Of a stretch of DNA of 64,000 bases, positions 51,690 through 60,415 are shown one piece after another. Within the stretch, counting starts at the first letter, position 1; every line of letters begins with the position of its first letter. The translations under genes and the position numbers were made by a program. The notes below the pieces were generated by a model. That model was given only the letters and a program-made list of their open reading frames with translations. It searched no databases and was not told where the DNA came from. Origin of the DNA: JAUMWX01 sp023394215 (GTDB lineage Bacteria; Bacillota; Clostridia; Tissierellales; Peptoniphilaceae); assembly GCA_050313995.1 (NCBI GenBank), contig JBNPMM010000001.1. One strand, 5' to 3'.

Positions 51690-51935
51690 CTATTGCTCTT
51701 GATCAACATCTTCATCCAAAAGCTCATTATAGAAAGCAAGCACTTCGTCAAAGGTCTTTTTGTCTTCAATAGTCTTGAAAATCGCCTCTTGCCCTTCAAA
51801 ACTTATTTCCATTAAATATATTTCTCCATCCTCTTCGTTTAATAAGGCTGCATAGTCCTTATCATCAACGCCAAAGGTATCAAGAAGTTCAAAGCTAACA
51901 TCTCTTTGACCGTCATTTAATATTATCTTTTCCAT
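51690..51935 (-). CDS. DUF1292 protein (YrzB-like)
   Basis: An 81-residue acidic protein with the DUF1292 pattern FELLDTFGVDDKDYAALLNEEDGEIYLMEI. Function unknown. Its place after ruvX matches yrzB of Bacillus (alaS-yrzL-yrrK-yrzB). ATG 51935 follows AAGGTG; a GTG two codons upstream overlaps the ruvX stop and is less likely. It is related to the His-tailed gene at 43.7 kb. Confidence 0.88.
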   Translation of the reverse strand: MEKIILNDGQRDVSFELLDTFGVDDKDYAALLNEEDGEIYLMEISFEGQEAIFKTIEDKKTFDEVLAFYNELLDEDVDQEQ

Positions 51936-51937
51936 AA

Positions 51938-52348
51938 TCACCTTGTATCTAAATAGCTTTGCAAAATAAATGTTGCAGCAATTTTATCTACATAATCCTT
52001 TCTTTTCTCTCTTCTGACCCCGGATTCCATAAGCACCCTCTCTGCCGAAACGGTAGTCAATCTTTCGTCTACCAATATGATCTCCTTGTCAGTTTCCTTC
52101 TTTAACAAATCTACGAAGCTCAAGACTCTCTGTCCTTGCGGTCCTATAGTTTTGTTCATATTATAAGGCATACCCACTACAATCTTTGTAACCAGGTTTT
52201 TGCCAATAATTTCAATTAATTCTTTTATATCCTGAGCCGAGCCGGTCCTCTTTATAGTCTTAAGACCGCTGGCAAAAGTAAATAAGGGATCGCTAAGAGC
52301 TACTCCTATAGTCTTAGTACCTATATCCAAACCCATGTATCTTTCCAT
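51938..52348 (-). CDS. ruvX: RuvX/YqgF-family nuclease
   Basis: RNase H-fold protein implicated in pre-16S rRNA 5'-end processing. The 136-residue protein begins YMGLDIGTKTIGVALSDPL, with VVGMPYNMNKTIGPQGQRV, ILVDERLTTVSAERVLME and KDYVDKIAATFILQSYLD. It follows ireB and is followed directly by the DUF1292 gene. A weak hairpin separates it from ireB. Confidence 0.95.
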   Translation of the reverse strand: MERYMGLDIGTKTIGVALSDPLFTFASGLKTIKRTGSAQDIKELIEIIGKNLVTKIVVGMPYNMNKTIGPQGQRVLSFVDLLKKETDKEIILVDERLTTVSAERVLMESGVRREKRKDYVDKIAATFILQSYLDTR

Positions 52349-52366
52349 CTATCCTCCATTAAAATG

Positions 52367-52388
52367 GGGTAGAAAGAGACTTCTACCC
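52367..52388 (-). other. Weak hairpin between ireB and ruvX
   Basis: GGGTAGAA and TTCTACCC pair (8 bp, 6-nt loop) after the ireB stop, followed on the minus strand only by a short U-containing tract. It could be a leaky terminator that lowers ruvX expression. Confidence 0.4.
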
Positions 52389-52395
52389 TATTTAA

Positions 52396-52668
52396 CTACT
52401 CCTTTATAATCCCATTATTTTTCAAATAAAAAACTAATAACTCTTCCAACAACTCATTTCTGTCTTTTTGTCTGATTATCTTTCTCGCATCATTATGACT
52501 GGTAATATATGTTGGATCACCAGAAATAATATAACCAATAATTTGATTTATCGGTTCATAGTCTTTTTCCTTCAATGCCCCATAGACCTTTTTCATAAGA
52601 TCCACAGTAGAATCATCCTCTTGCTTGGCTACACTGAATTGCATAGTTTCTTTAAAATCCTTAGACAT
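52396..52668 (-). CDS. ireB: IreB-family regulatory phosphoprotein
   Basis: IreB (DUF965, YrzL) is a small substrate of the Ser/Thr kinase IreK in enterococci and limits cephalosporin resistance. The 90-residue protein has MSKDFKETMQFSVAKQ, KKVYGALKEKDYEPINQIIG and GDPTYITSHNDARKIIRQ, the family's conserved regions; Thr8 is close to the phosphorylated N-terminal Thr residues. The alaS-ireB-ruvX order is conserved. The cognate kinase is not in this window. Confidence 0.93.
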   Translation of the reverse strand: MSKDFKETMQFSVAKQEDDSTVDLMKKVYGALKEKDYEPINQIIGYIISGDPTYITSHNDARKIIRQKDRNELLEELLVFYLKNNGIIKE

Positions 52669-52686
52669 CCCAGCCTCCTTTAAATC

Positions 52687-55284
52687 CTAAAGCCTTTCTT
52701 CGATGAATGCGATTACTGATGCAAGCGCATCATCAACCTTACTTATATCCTTTCCTCCGGCTGAAGCAAAATCAGGTCTTCCGCCGCCGTTTCCACCCGT
52801 AAATTGGGCTACATGCTTAACAATTTCTCCCGCCATAAGCTTTCTTTTATTTAACGCCTTTGACACGGACGCCAAGAAAATAGCCTTTCCGTCTACAACA
52901 CTGGCAGCAACTATTACTATGTCTTCAACTCTGTCTTTTATCTTATCAGATATACTTCTCATCTGATCCATAGACATATCATCAAATCTCTTTACAAGTA
53001 GTTTTATACCCTTAATTTCTTTTATATCTCCTGTTATTTCAGAAATTATTGCATCTTCTTTCAAGGATTCCAAACTCTTTACCTTACTTTGAAGCTCCTT
53101 GTTAAGTTCCAAAAGTTCTCCTATCCTGTCACTTATATTATTTTTATTTGTCTTAAGAACTTTTGCTATATCTTCTTCCTTGGCTTCTAAAGATTTTAGG
53201 TATTGATAAACATTATTACCGGTAATTGCTTCTATTCTTCTAACTCCCGCAGCTATACCGGATTCTGAAACAATCTTTAGCATTTGTATATCTGAGGTAT
53301 TTTTAACATGACATCCCCCGCATAATTCAACGGAGAAATCTCCCATATTAACAACTCTTACAAGATCTTTATACTTATCTTCAAAAAGACCTACAGCTCC
53401 CATTTCTTGGGACTCTTTCAAAGATGTTTCACATATATCTACAGGCAGGCAATCAAATATAGCCTTGTTGGCGATCTTTTCAATCTCTCTCAAGTCTTTA
53501 TCTGAAATAGCTTCAAAATGAGTAATATCAAATCTAAGCTTATTTTCGTCTACCAAGGAACCTGCTTGATTAATATGAGAACCCAAAACTGTCTTTAAAG
53601 CCTTATTTAGTATATGAGTACCTGAATGGTTTTTGGTAATAGCCCTTCTCCTGTCAATATCAATCTTGGCTAATACCCTATCTCCAAGTCTGAAACTTCC
53701 TTCAAGTCCTTCTACCATATGATAGAAAGTCTCTCCGGCAGTTTTCTTTGTATCAACTACTCTTAGCTTGGCATCTCCCATAAGGATAAAACCCGTATCT
53801 CCTACCTGACCGCCCCCTTCAGCATAAAAAGGAGTCCTGTCAAGAATTACAACAGCCTTATCTCCGGATTTTATAACGTCGGAATCTATACCCTCTATTC
53901 CTACTATTTGTGCCTCTTCTTCAAAAAGGTCATAGCCGTCAAAGCTTGTTTTTTCATAACCCTCTATGCTTAGGCTATCTTCTACCCAGCCGCCGTCAAA
54001 ACTCTTATTTGCCCTTGACTTTTCTTTTTGGTCCTGCATAGCCTCATTAAAGCCTTCTTCATCTATCCTGATACCCTTATCCAAAGCGATTTCTTTAGTT
54101 AAATCCAATGGGAAACCATAAGTATCATAAAGCTTAAAAGCATCCTGTCCGTCTATAGTATCCTTATTTTCTTTTTTAATATCTTCAATCATGGACTCAA
54201 GTATTGATAAACCTTGGTCAATAGTTTCCTGGAATTTACTTTCTTCCTGTTTGATTATCTTAAATATTCTTTCCCTGCTTTCCCTTAATTCAGGATATTC
54301 AGGTTTATAAATATCCATTATAACGTCAACAAGTTGAGTTAAGAAATATCCGTCTATACCAAGTAGCTTACCGTGCCTGTATGCCCTTCTTATAAGTCTT
54401 CTTAAAACATAACCCCTACCTTCATTTGAAGGTATAACTCCGTCATATACAAGGAAGGTCATAGCCTTACTATGGTCCATAATTACCCTGATGGACTCAT
54501 CCACCTTTGGAGTTTTTGCGTATTCCTTACCTGATATTTCCTGTATCTTTTCTAAAAGAGGTCTAAAAACGCTAAGCTCAAATATATTTGAAGCATTTTC
54601 AACAACAAGGGCAAGTCTTTCAAGTCCCATACCCGTATCTATGTTCGGATGACTTAAAGGATTGTAATTTCCATCCTTATCCTTATCAAATTGTGTAAAT
54701 ACAAGGTTCCAAATCTCCATATACCTATCATCGTCGGTGCTTTCATATTCAACTCCACGATCATAGTTTATTTCTGAACAAGGACCGCAAGGACCTTCTT
54801 CCAATTCCCAGAAGTTATCTTCTTTACCGTTTCTTGAAATTCTTTCGGCAGGCACCCCTATTTCCTCATTCCAAATCTTATAGGCTTCATCGTCATCTTG
54901 ATAAACTGTCACGTAAAGCCTGTTAGGATCCATTTCTATCTTCTTAGTCAAAAATTCCCATGCCCAAGTGATAGCTTCCCTCTTGAAATAATCACCGAAG
55001 GAAAAATTTCCAAGCATTTCAAAATATGTAGCATGTCTATGAGTCTTTCCTACGTTGTCGATATCGGCAGTTCTTATACACCTTTGAGAAGATGTTGCCC
55101 TGTTTTTGGACATCTTCTTGGCACCTGTAAAATAATCCTTAAGCGGCGCCATGCCTGCATTGATCAACAACAAACTCTTATCATTATTGGGTATTAAAGA
55201 ATAGCTCTTTAATCTTAAATGTTCTTTTGATTCATAAAAATCTAAAAATTCTTTTCTTAATTGGTTTAAATCTAACTTTTTCAT
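52687..55284 (-). CDS. alaS: Alanyl-tRNA synthetase
   Basis: Charges tRNA(Ala). The 865-residue protein has the class II catalytic core (YFEMLGNFSFGDYFKREAI, GLERLALV), an editing domain with zinc ligands in NHSGTHILNKAL and CGGCHVKNTSDI, and the C-Ala domain (GGNGGGRPDFASAGGKD). Length is standard. GGAGA lies upstream, with a TATAAT at 55317-55312 as the likely -10. No T-box leader is present. Confidence 0.97.
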   Translation of the reverse strand: MKKLDLNQLRKEFLDFYESKEHLRLKSYSLIPNNDKSLLLINAGMAPLKDYFTGAKKMSKNRATSSQRCIRTADIDNVGKTHRHATYFEMLGNFSFGDYFKREAITWAWEFLTKKIEMDPNRLYVTVYQDDDEAYKIWNEEIGVPAERISRNGKEDNFWELEEGPCGPCSEINYDRGVEYESTDDDRYMEIWNLVFTQFDKDKDGNYNPLSHPNIDTGMGLERLALVVENASNIFELSVFRPLLEKIQEISGKEYAKTPKVDESIRVIMDHSKAMTFLVYDGVIPSNEGRGYVLRRLIRRAYRHGKLLGIDGYFLTQLVDVIMDIYKPEYPELRESRERIFKIIKQEESKFQETIDQGLSILESMIEDIKKENKDTIDGQDAFKLYDTYGFPLDLTKEIALDKGIRIDEEGFNEAMQDQKEKSRANKSFDGGWVEDSLSIEGYEKTSFDGYDLFEEEAQIVGIEGIDSDVIKSGDKAVVILDRTPFYAEGGGQVGDTGFILMGDAKLRVVDTKKTAGETFYHMVEGLEGSFRLGDRVLAKIDIDRRRAITKNHSGTHILNKALKTVLGSHINQAGSLVDENKLRFDITHFEAISDKDLREIEKIANKAIFDCLPVDICETSLKESQEMGAVGLFEDKYKDLVRVVNMGDFSVELCGGCHVKNTSDIQMLKIVSESGIAAGVRRIEAITGNNVYQYLKSLEAKEEDIAKVLKTNKNNISDRIGELLELNKELQSKVKSLESLKEDAIISEITGDIKEIKGIKLLVKRFDDMSMDQMRSISDKIKDRVEDIVIVAASVVDGKAIFLASVSKALNKRKLMAGEIVKHVAQFTGGNGGGRPDFASAGGKDISKVDDALASVIAFIEERL

Positions 55285-55311
55285 TGCATCTCCTACAAAT
55301 ATCTACCCTTT

Positions 55312-55317
55312 ATTATA
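55312..55317 (-). promoter_or_regulatory. -10 box for alaS
   Basis: TATAAT on the minus strand about 28 nt upstream of the alaS start. Only a poor -35 (TGAAAA, 17 bp upstream) is visible. Confidence 0.45.
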
Positions 55318-55347
55318 ACATTTTAATGAAAATTTTTCATTGATTTA

Positions 55348-55740
55348 TTAAATATCAGATAGATATAAATTGTCTATCAATTTACCCACTACCATATCTA
55401 TCTTCATAAATACTCCCTTAGTCACACATTCCACTTGCGAACATGTATGCCCGCCATCCTTGCACTTGCTGGAAAGTTCGATATCTCCCTCTAAGGCTCT
55501 GATAATCTGTCCCACACTTATCTCGGATGGATTCTTGGCAAGCTTATAGCCCCCCTCTTTTCCTCTGAAGCTCTCAACTATACCGACATTTTTCAACAAT
55601 CTGAATAGTTGCTCCAAATAGGTTTGACTAAGTCCCAAATCTGCTACCATTTGAGTAATTGCAACCGGACTTTTTCCGTAATTTTCTTTTAAATAATACA
55701 TGGCCATAAGGCCATATTCACTCCTTGTAGTAATTTTCAT
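55348..55740 (-). CDS. Rrf2-family transcription regulator with three Cys
   Basis: A 130-residue winged-helix regulator of the Rrf2 family (MKITTRSEYGLMAMYYL, SQTYLEQLFRLLKNVGIVES, GKEGGYKLAKNPSEISVGQI). The C-terminal region has three Cys in SKCKDGGHTCSQVEC, spacing Cys-x6-Cys-x4-Cys against Cys-x5-Cys-x5-Cys in IscR. It may carry an iron-sulphur cluster or sense thiols or metals. ATG 55740 follows GGGAG. It is divergent from a yitT gene, a candidate target. Confidence 0.9.
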   Translation of the reverse strand: MKITTRSEYGLMAMYYLKENYGKSPVAITQMVADLGLSQTYLEQLFRLLKNVGIVESFRGKEGGYKLAKNPSEISVGQIIRALEGDIELSSKCKDGGHTCSQVECVTKGVFMKIDMVVGKLIDNLYLSDI

Positions 55741-55758
55741 AATATTCTCCCTCATATA

Positions 55759-55822
55759 ATATTAGTAAATCTTTTATCTTATGTAAAGTATTATTGATTT
55801 AGCATAATTTTGGTGTTAGAAT
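55759..55822. promoter_or_regulatory. Divergent promoters of the Rrf2 gene and yitT
   Basis: Leftward: TTTACA (55787-55782), 17-bp spacer, TAATAT (55764-55759). Rightward: TTGATT (55794-55799), 17-bp spacer, TAGAAT (55817-55822). The two -35 boxes are only 6 bp apart. Confidence 0.65.
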
Positions 55823-55878
55823 AGTTCATTGAAATAGATATGATAAACAGGCATGAAAAAATTTTACAAGGAGAAATC

Positions 55879-56766
55879 ATGTTTTTCAAAAAATACAGGA
55901 TAGGTAAAGAACACATACCTATGACAAAAACACAGGAGTATATTCTGTTAAATCTCGGCATCCTATGCACCGCAATAGGGGTTTATTTTTTTAAGCTTCC
56001 AAACAACTTTGCCATAGGAGGGGTAACCGGCATAGCCGTAATACTCGGTGCAATTTCAAAAATCCTGTCGGCATCAAATTATATACTTATACTCAATATA
56101 GCGCTTTTAATATTGGGATTTTTAATTTTCGGCAAAGATTTTGGACTTAAAACCGCCTATGCATCTGTGACAATGTCCCTTTTAATAGAACTGTTCGACT
56201 TTATTTTCAAACTGAAAAAGCCCCTTACGGACGACCCCCTGCTTGAACTGGTTTTTGCCGTAATGCTTCCTGCAGTAGGTGCTGCCCTGCTCTTCAATAT
56301 TCACGCCTCAACAGGCGGAACCGATATAATAGCCATGATATTCAAAAAATATTCACACATGGATATAGGCAAGGCCCTATTTTGCGTAGATATCATTATA
56401 ACTTTATTTACATTTATAATTTTCAATACCAAAACAGCTCTTTTATGTACTCTCGGGTTGGCGGTTAAATCTATCCTTGTAGATATGACCTTGGAAAATA
56501 TAAATATGGTAAAAAACTTTTCTATAGTAACTGATAAACCTGATGAGATAATGGAATATATAAAAATTACTCTACACAGGGGAGCCACTCTTACAGTTGG
56601 CACCGGTGTATTTTCAAAAGCACCCAAATATATAATCACGTGTGTATGTGACGGATATGAAGCTGCCCTGCTTAAAGACTTTATCAGCAAAAACGATCCT
56701 CGAGCCTTTGTTACCATTATAAACACAAGCCAAATACTGGGTAAGGGCTTCCATCATGTGGATTAA
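55879..56766 (+). CDS. YitT-family membrane protein (second copy)
   Basis: A 295-residue paralogue of the 47.2-kb protein: membrane helices with KLPNNFAIGGVTGIAVILGA and NIHASTGGTDIIAMIFKKYS, and a C-terminal DUF2179 domain (LHRGATLTVGTGVFSKAP). Function unknown. ATG 55879 follows AAGGAG; the longer frame starts in the leader. Its divergence from an Rrf2 regulator suggests regulated expression. A terminator follows. Confidence 0.9.
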   Translation: MFFKKYRIGKEHIPMTKTQEYILLNLGILCTAIGVYFFKLPNNFAIGGVTGIAVILGAISKILSASNYILILNIALLILGFLIFGKDFGLKTAYASVTMSLLIELFDFIFKLKKPLTDDPLLELVFAVMLPAVGAALLFNIHASTGGTDIIAMIFKKYSHMDIGKALFCVDIIITLFTFIIFNTKTALLCTLGLAVKSILVDMTLENINMVKNFSIVTDKPDEIMEYIKITLHRGATLTVGTGVFSKAPKYIITCVCDGYEAALLKDFISKNDPRAFVTIINTSQILGKGFHHVD

Positions 56767-56811
56767 TAGCATCTTGCAAATATTTACAAGATTAAAAATA
56801 AAAACTTCAAC

Positions 56812-56841
56812 AAAAAAGATAGCAAAAGTGCTATCTTTTTT
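56812..56841. terminator. Terminator of yitT, works on both strands
   Basis: AAAAAAGATAGCA and TGCTATCTTTTTT pair perfectly (13 bp) around an AAAG loop. Almost the same stem occurs after rpmF. Confidence 0.9.
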
Positions 56842-56847
56842 ATATGA

Positions 56848-57021
56848 TTATGTATTATATTTATGTTTATTCCTATACTTTTGATAAAATATAGGAGCTT
56901 TTACATATGATATTATGGCATATTCATCTTCATTTTCAAATATGAAAAATAAATTTTCATTTAAGGTTTTCTCTAAAACAAACTTATATGAATTATCCTT
57001 CTTGCTTGCAAACTTCGAAAA
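56848..57021 (-). pseudogene. Start-less reading frame after the DUF4298 gene
   Basis: A stop-free frame of about 58 codons reads FSKFASKKDNSYKFVLEKTL and FFIFENEDEYAIISYVKAP, protein-like with alternating charged and hydrophobic residues. It has no ATG, GTG or TTG; it begins just after the DUF4298 stop in the -1 frame. It may be the decayed 3' part of a gene or of a longer DUF4298-linked protein. Confidence 0.35.
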
Positions 57022-57026
57022 CTGTC

Positions 57027-57326
57027 CTAATACTCCTTAAGCATCCTTGTAGCAACTTCCAACATTCTTATATAGGAATCGTATGAGTCACCTATAATAT
57101 TATATACTCCGTCTTCCGACAAAACTCCACATCTTATATCTTTATAGTCATCGGTGTTATCGGCAATCGCCATATCCTTTAAGTATTCATCACTTCCATA
57201 GTATTCCTTAAGTTCCTTGAAAGCACTATAATTTTCCTCCAATCTGTCAAGAGCTCTTTCAAGCTCAAGCAAAACAGCCTGGGTATCATTTAATATCTCT
57301 TCAAATTTAATAACTTGTTCTTTCAT
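57027..57326 (-). CDS. DUF4298 protein
   Basis: A 99-residue acidic helical protein matching the DUF4298 pattern: coiled N-terminal helix (ELERALDRLEENYSAFKELKEYYG) and the conserved CGVLSEDGVYNIIGD. Function unknown; such genes are often single or linked to envelope genes. GGGGG and an A-rich stretch precede the ATG. It stands alone after a terminator-containing region. Confidence 0.8.
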   Translation of the reverse strand: MKEQVIKFEEILNDTQAVLLELERALDRLEENYSAFKELKEYYGSDEYLKDMAIADNTDDYKDIRCGVLSEDGVYNIIGDSYDSYIRMLEVATRMLKEY

Positions 57327-57597
57327 TTTTCCCCCTTATCTTTTCATCCCTTTTCTCCTATAGATGCTATATAGCAGAGGACTGATATAAATATACTTAA
57401 TTTATATGATATTTTGTCCACAATTTTATTTATATCTTTGAAAATTTATATAATTTACATCTGCCTCTCTTTTATTCAAGTTTACCACGTTTAAAATAGT
57501 TTATCTATAATTTCCCTAATTTATATGTTTTTAAACCGGATCCGATACATTACCCTCACAAAAATTCTTAACTTTCAAACAAGTATTATAAGAAAAA
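57327..57597. other. Gene-free stretch between the DUF4298 gene and the leuS terminator
   Basis: About 270 bases, strongly A/T-rich. I see no reading frame, RNA gene or clear promoter beyond the ribosome site of the DUF4298 gene at its left end. Confidence 0.6.
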
Positions 57598-57639
57598 TGT
57601 ATCAACCCTCTCCCTTAAATTAGGATTTGGGTTGATACA
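57593..57639 (-). terminator. Terminator of leuS
   Basis: TGTATCAACCC (57598-57608) and GGGTTGATACA (57629-57639) form an 11-bp perfect stem with a U tract on the minus strand, about 90 nt after the leuS stop. Confidence 0.88.
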
Positions 57640-57729
57640 CAAAATCATTTACATATACGGATAAATATTTTCACATAGCCTGTATAAAGTATATCTTTTA
57701 AGTTAATTTTATTGATTAAGGATAGAGCA

Positions 57730-60144
57730 CTATTTCACAACTATATTAATTATCTTCTTAGGAACATATATTTCCTTAACTATAGTCTTTCCTTCCAAAA
57801 TCTTTATAATATTTTCATCTTTCCTTATAAGTTCAAAAAGTTGATCTTTTTCAATTTCAAGGGCAACAGTAATTACGGTCCTTACCTTTCCGTTTATCTG
57901 TACGGGGATTTCTATAGTATCATCTACAAGTTTGTTTTCATCAAAGCTTGGCCAAATAGTTTGATTTGCTATTTGGACCTTATTTCCAAGAATTTCCCAA
58001 AGCTCTTCCGTCATATGCGGTGCGCACGGATTTAACAGGATAAGATAGGTTTCAAATTCCTTCCTGTTTATAGCTCCCTTTGCCTTAAAAGCGTTAAGTA
58101 AGGTCATAAGTTGGGCTATGGCAGTATTGTACTTAAGTGTTTCATAGTCCTCGGATACCTTTTTAATAGTTTGATTTATAAGTATTTCCATATCCTTGGA
58201 ATAAGCATCGCCATCTACAAGAATTTCTTGAAGGTTCCAAACTCTGTCAAGGTATTTTCTTATACCCGCAACACCTGAGTCAGACCAAGGCACCGCCTTT
58301 TCAAAATCCGAAATAAACATTTCATATGTTCTTAATGTATCAGCTCCGTAGTCCCTTATAATATCGTCAGGATTTACTACATTACCCCTTGACTTCGACA
58401 TCTTTTCACCATTTTCTCCCAAGATCATACCATGAGAAGTCCTCTTCATATAAGGTTCTTTTGTAGGTACAATCCCTATATCGTATAAGAACTTATGCCA
58501 AAATCTTGAATAAAGCAAATGAAGAGTCGTATGTTCATTTCCGCCGTTATACCAATCTACAGGCGAAAAATACTCCACGGCTTCCTTGCCTACCAAAGCT
58601 TCCTTGTTGTCAGGATCCATATATCTTAGGTAATACCAGGATGAACCTGCCCATTGAGGCATAGTATCGGTTTCCCTGCGAGCCGCCGCCCCACACTTAG
58701 GACAAGTCGTATTTACATAAGATTCTATAAGAGATAGAGGACTTTCTCCATCATCTGAAGGCTCATAGTTTTCCACATCGGGAAGGGTAACAGGCAAATC
58801 TTTTTCATCTACAGGCTGCCAACCGCAATGTTCACAATATACCATAGGTATAGGTTCTCCCCAGTATCTTTGCCTTGAAAATACCCAATCACGAAGCTTG
58901 AAGTTTTTCTTTTTTTCTCCAAGTCCCTTTTCTTCAATATATGATATCATCTTTTCCTTTGCTTCCTTGACCCTAAGACCGTTAATAACCGGAGAATTTA
59001 TTAAGATACCCTCATCGGTATTGATATAAGGCTCTTTACTTACATCTCCTCCTTCAACAACCTCTATGATTTCAAGGTTAAACTTCTTTGCAAAAGCATA
59101 GTCTCTATCATCATGAGCAGGTACCGCCATTATGGCACCCGTTCCGTAAGTTATCATTACATAATCAGATGCCCAAATCGGTATTTCTTTACCGCTTACA
59201 GGGTTTATAGCTGTAATTCCCTTAAGTTCCACCCCCGTCTTATCCTTGTTTAGTTGAGATCTTTCAAAATCAGATTTTTTATTTGCAAAATCCTGATACG
59301 CCTTTATTTCATCAAGATTTTCCAAACTTTCTTCAAGTTCCTTTATTATAGGATGCTCAGGTGCTATTACCATATAGGTTGCCCCGTAGATTGTATCCGG
59401 TCTTGTTGTAAATACTCTAAGTTTCTTATCATGATCTTTAATTTGAAAATCTATCTCAGCACCAAAACTTCTACCTATCCAGTTCGTTTGTTGGGCCTTA
59501 ATATGGTCAAGATAATTTACTTCATCAAGGTCATCTATAAGTCTGTCAGCATACTCTGTAATTTTAAGCATCCATTGATTTTTTACCTTGTGTTCCACCA
59601 AAGTTCCGCATCTCTCGCAAGCCCCCTGCACAACTTCTTCATTAGCAAGCCCTACCTTGCATGAAGGACACCAGTTTATAGGAAACTCCTTTTTATAAGC
59701 AAGCCCTTTTTTAAACATCTGAATAAAAATCCATTGAGTCCACTTAAAATATTCAGGGTCTGTTGTATCTACCGCCCTATCCCAATCAAATGAGAAACCT
59801 ATAGACTTTAGCTGCCTTGTAAAGTTTTTAATATTCTCCTCAGTTACTATCCTCGGATGAATTTTATTCTTTATGGCATAATTTTCAGTGGGAAGACCAA
59901 AAGCATCAAAACCCATAGGAAATAAAACTTCTTCTCCTTCAAGTCTTCTTTTTCTTGCAACTACATCAAGAGCTGTATAAGATCTCGGATGCCCTACATG
60001 AAGCCCCTGTCCTGACGGATAAGGGAACTCTATAAGTCCGTAAAATTTCTTCTTATCCTTATTTATTACTGTCTTAAATGTTTTTTCCTCATTCCATATT
60101 TTTTGCCATTTCTTCTCTATGGCATTAGGATTATATCTGTTCAT
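57730..60144 (-). CDS. leuS: Leucyl-tRNA synthetase
   Basis: Charges tRNA(Leu). The 804-residue protein begins MNRYNPNAIEKKWQKIW. HIGH is PYPSGQGLHVGHPRSY and KMSKS is GEKMSKSRGNVVNPDDI. The CP1 editing domain shows VFTTRPDTIYGATYMV, and a zinc-type CPSC/CERCG pair is present. ATG 60144 follows GGAGG; the longer upstream frame lies in the T-box leader and is not translated. Regulated by the T-box. Confidence 0.97.
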   Translation of the reverse strand: MNRYNPNAIEKKWQKIWNEEKTFKTVINKDKKKFYGLIEFPYPSGQGLHVGHPRSYTALDVVARKRRLEGEEVLFPMGFDAFGLPTENYAIKNKIHPRIVTEENIKNFTRQLKSIGFSFDWDRAVDTTDPEYFKWTQWIFIQMFKKGLAYKKEFPINWCPSCKVGLANEEVVQGACERCGTLVEHKVKNQWMLKITEYADRLIDDLDEVNYLDHIKAQQTNWIGRSFGAEIDFQIKDHDKKLRVFTTRPDTIYGATYMVIAPEHPIIKELEESLENLDEIKAYQDFANKKSDFERSQLNKDKTGVELKGITAINPVSGKEIPIWASDYVMITYGTGAIMAVPAHDDRDYAFAKKFNLEIIEVVEGGDVSKEPYINTDEGILINSPVINGLRVKEAKEKMISYIEEKGLGEKKKNFKLRDWVFSRQRYWGEPIPMVYCEHCGWQPVDEKDLPVTLPDVENYEPSDDGESPLSLIESYVNTTCPKCGAAARRETDTMPQWAGSSWYYLRYMDPDNKEALVGKEAVEYFSPVDWYNGGNEHTTLHLLYSRFWHKFLYDIGIVPTKEPYMKRTSHGMILGENGEKMSKSRGNVVNPDDIIRDYGADTLRTYEMFISDFEKAVPWSDSGVAGIRKYLDRVWNLQEILVDGDAYSKDMEILINQTIKKVSEDYETLKYNTAIAQLMTLLNAFKAKGAINRKEFETYLILLNPCAPHMTEELWEILGNKVQIANQTIWPSFDENKLVDDTIEIPVQINGKVRTVITVALEIEKDQLFELIRKDENIIKILEGKTIVKEIYVPKKIINIVVK

Positions 60145-60172
60145 CCCATCCTCCAAATATATTTGTTTAAAT

Positions 60173-60377
60173 AAAAAAGGACCCTTCATCAAGAGACGAA
60201 AGGTCCGCGTTACCACTCTTATTGATTATAAAAATCCACTCAAAAATTTTAACGGTATAACCGTGCAGCTCATGAGCAAGTTGGGCTTTTCCTATTATCT
60301 GTTTCCAGCAAACACAGACTCTCTAAAAATATTCCAAGCTTAATACTCTCAATCTCAGCCTTCTAATATTTACTTAT
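60173..60377 (-). promoter_or_regulatory. T-box leader controlling leuS
   Basis: The T-box core AAGAGTGGTAACGCGG lies at 60220-60205. Its TGGT pairs with a tRNA 3' end whose discriminator is A, as in tRNA(Leu). The terminator follows: GGACCTTTCGTC (from 60206) pairs with GATGAAGGGTCC over 12 bp, then TTTTTT (60178-60173). Stem I features (AGAGAG, GCTGG-AAACAG) lie upstream near 60325-60300. The likely specifier region (CTTGCTCATGAGC, about 60280-60268) holds CTT, TTG and CTC, all Leu codons. Uncharged tRNA(Leu) should prevent termination. Confidence 0.9.
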
Positions 60378-60383
60378 TTATAG

Positions 60384-60412
60384 ATGATACCAAATTTTTT
60401 ACCTTTTGTAAA
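60384..60412 (-). promoter_or_regulatory. Promoter of the leuS T-box unit
   Basis: TTTACA (60412-60407), 17-bp spacer, TATCAT (60389-60384) on the minus strand, directly after the asnS stop. Confidence 0.75.
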
Positions 60413-60415
60413 TTT

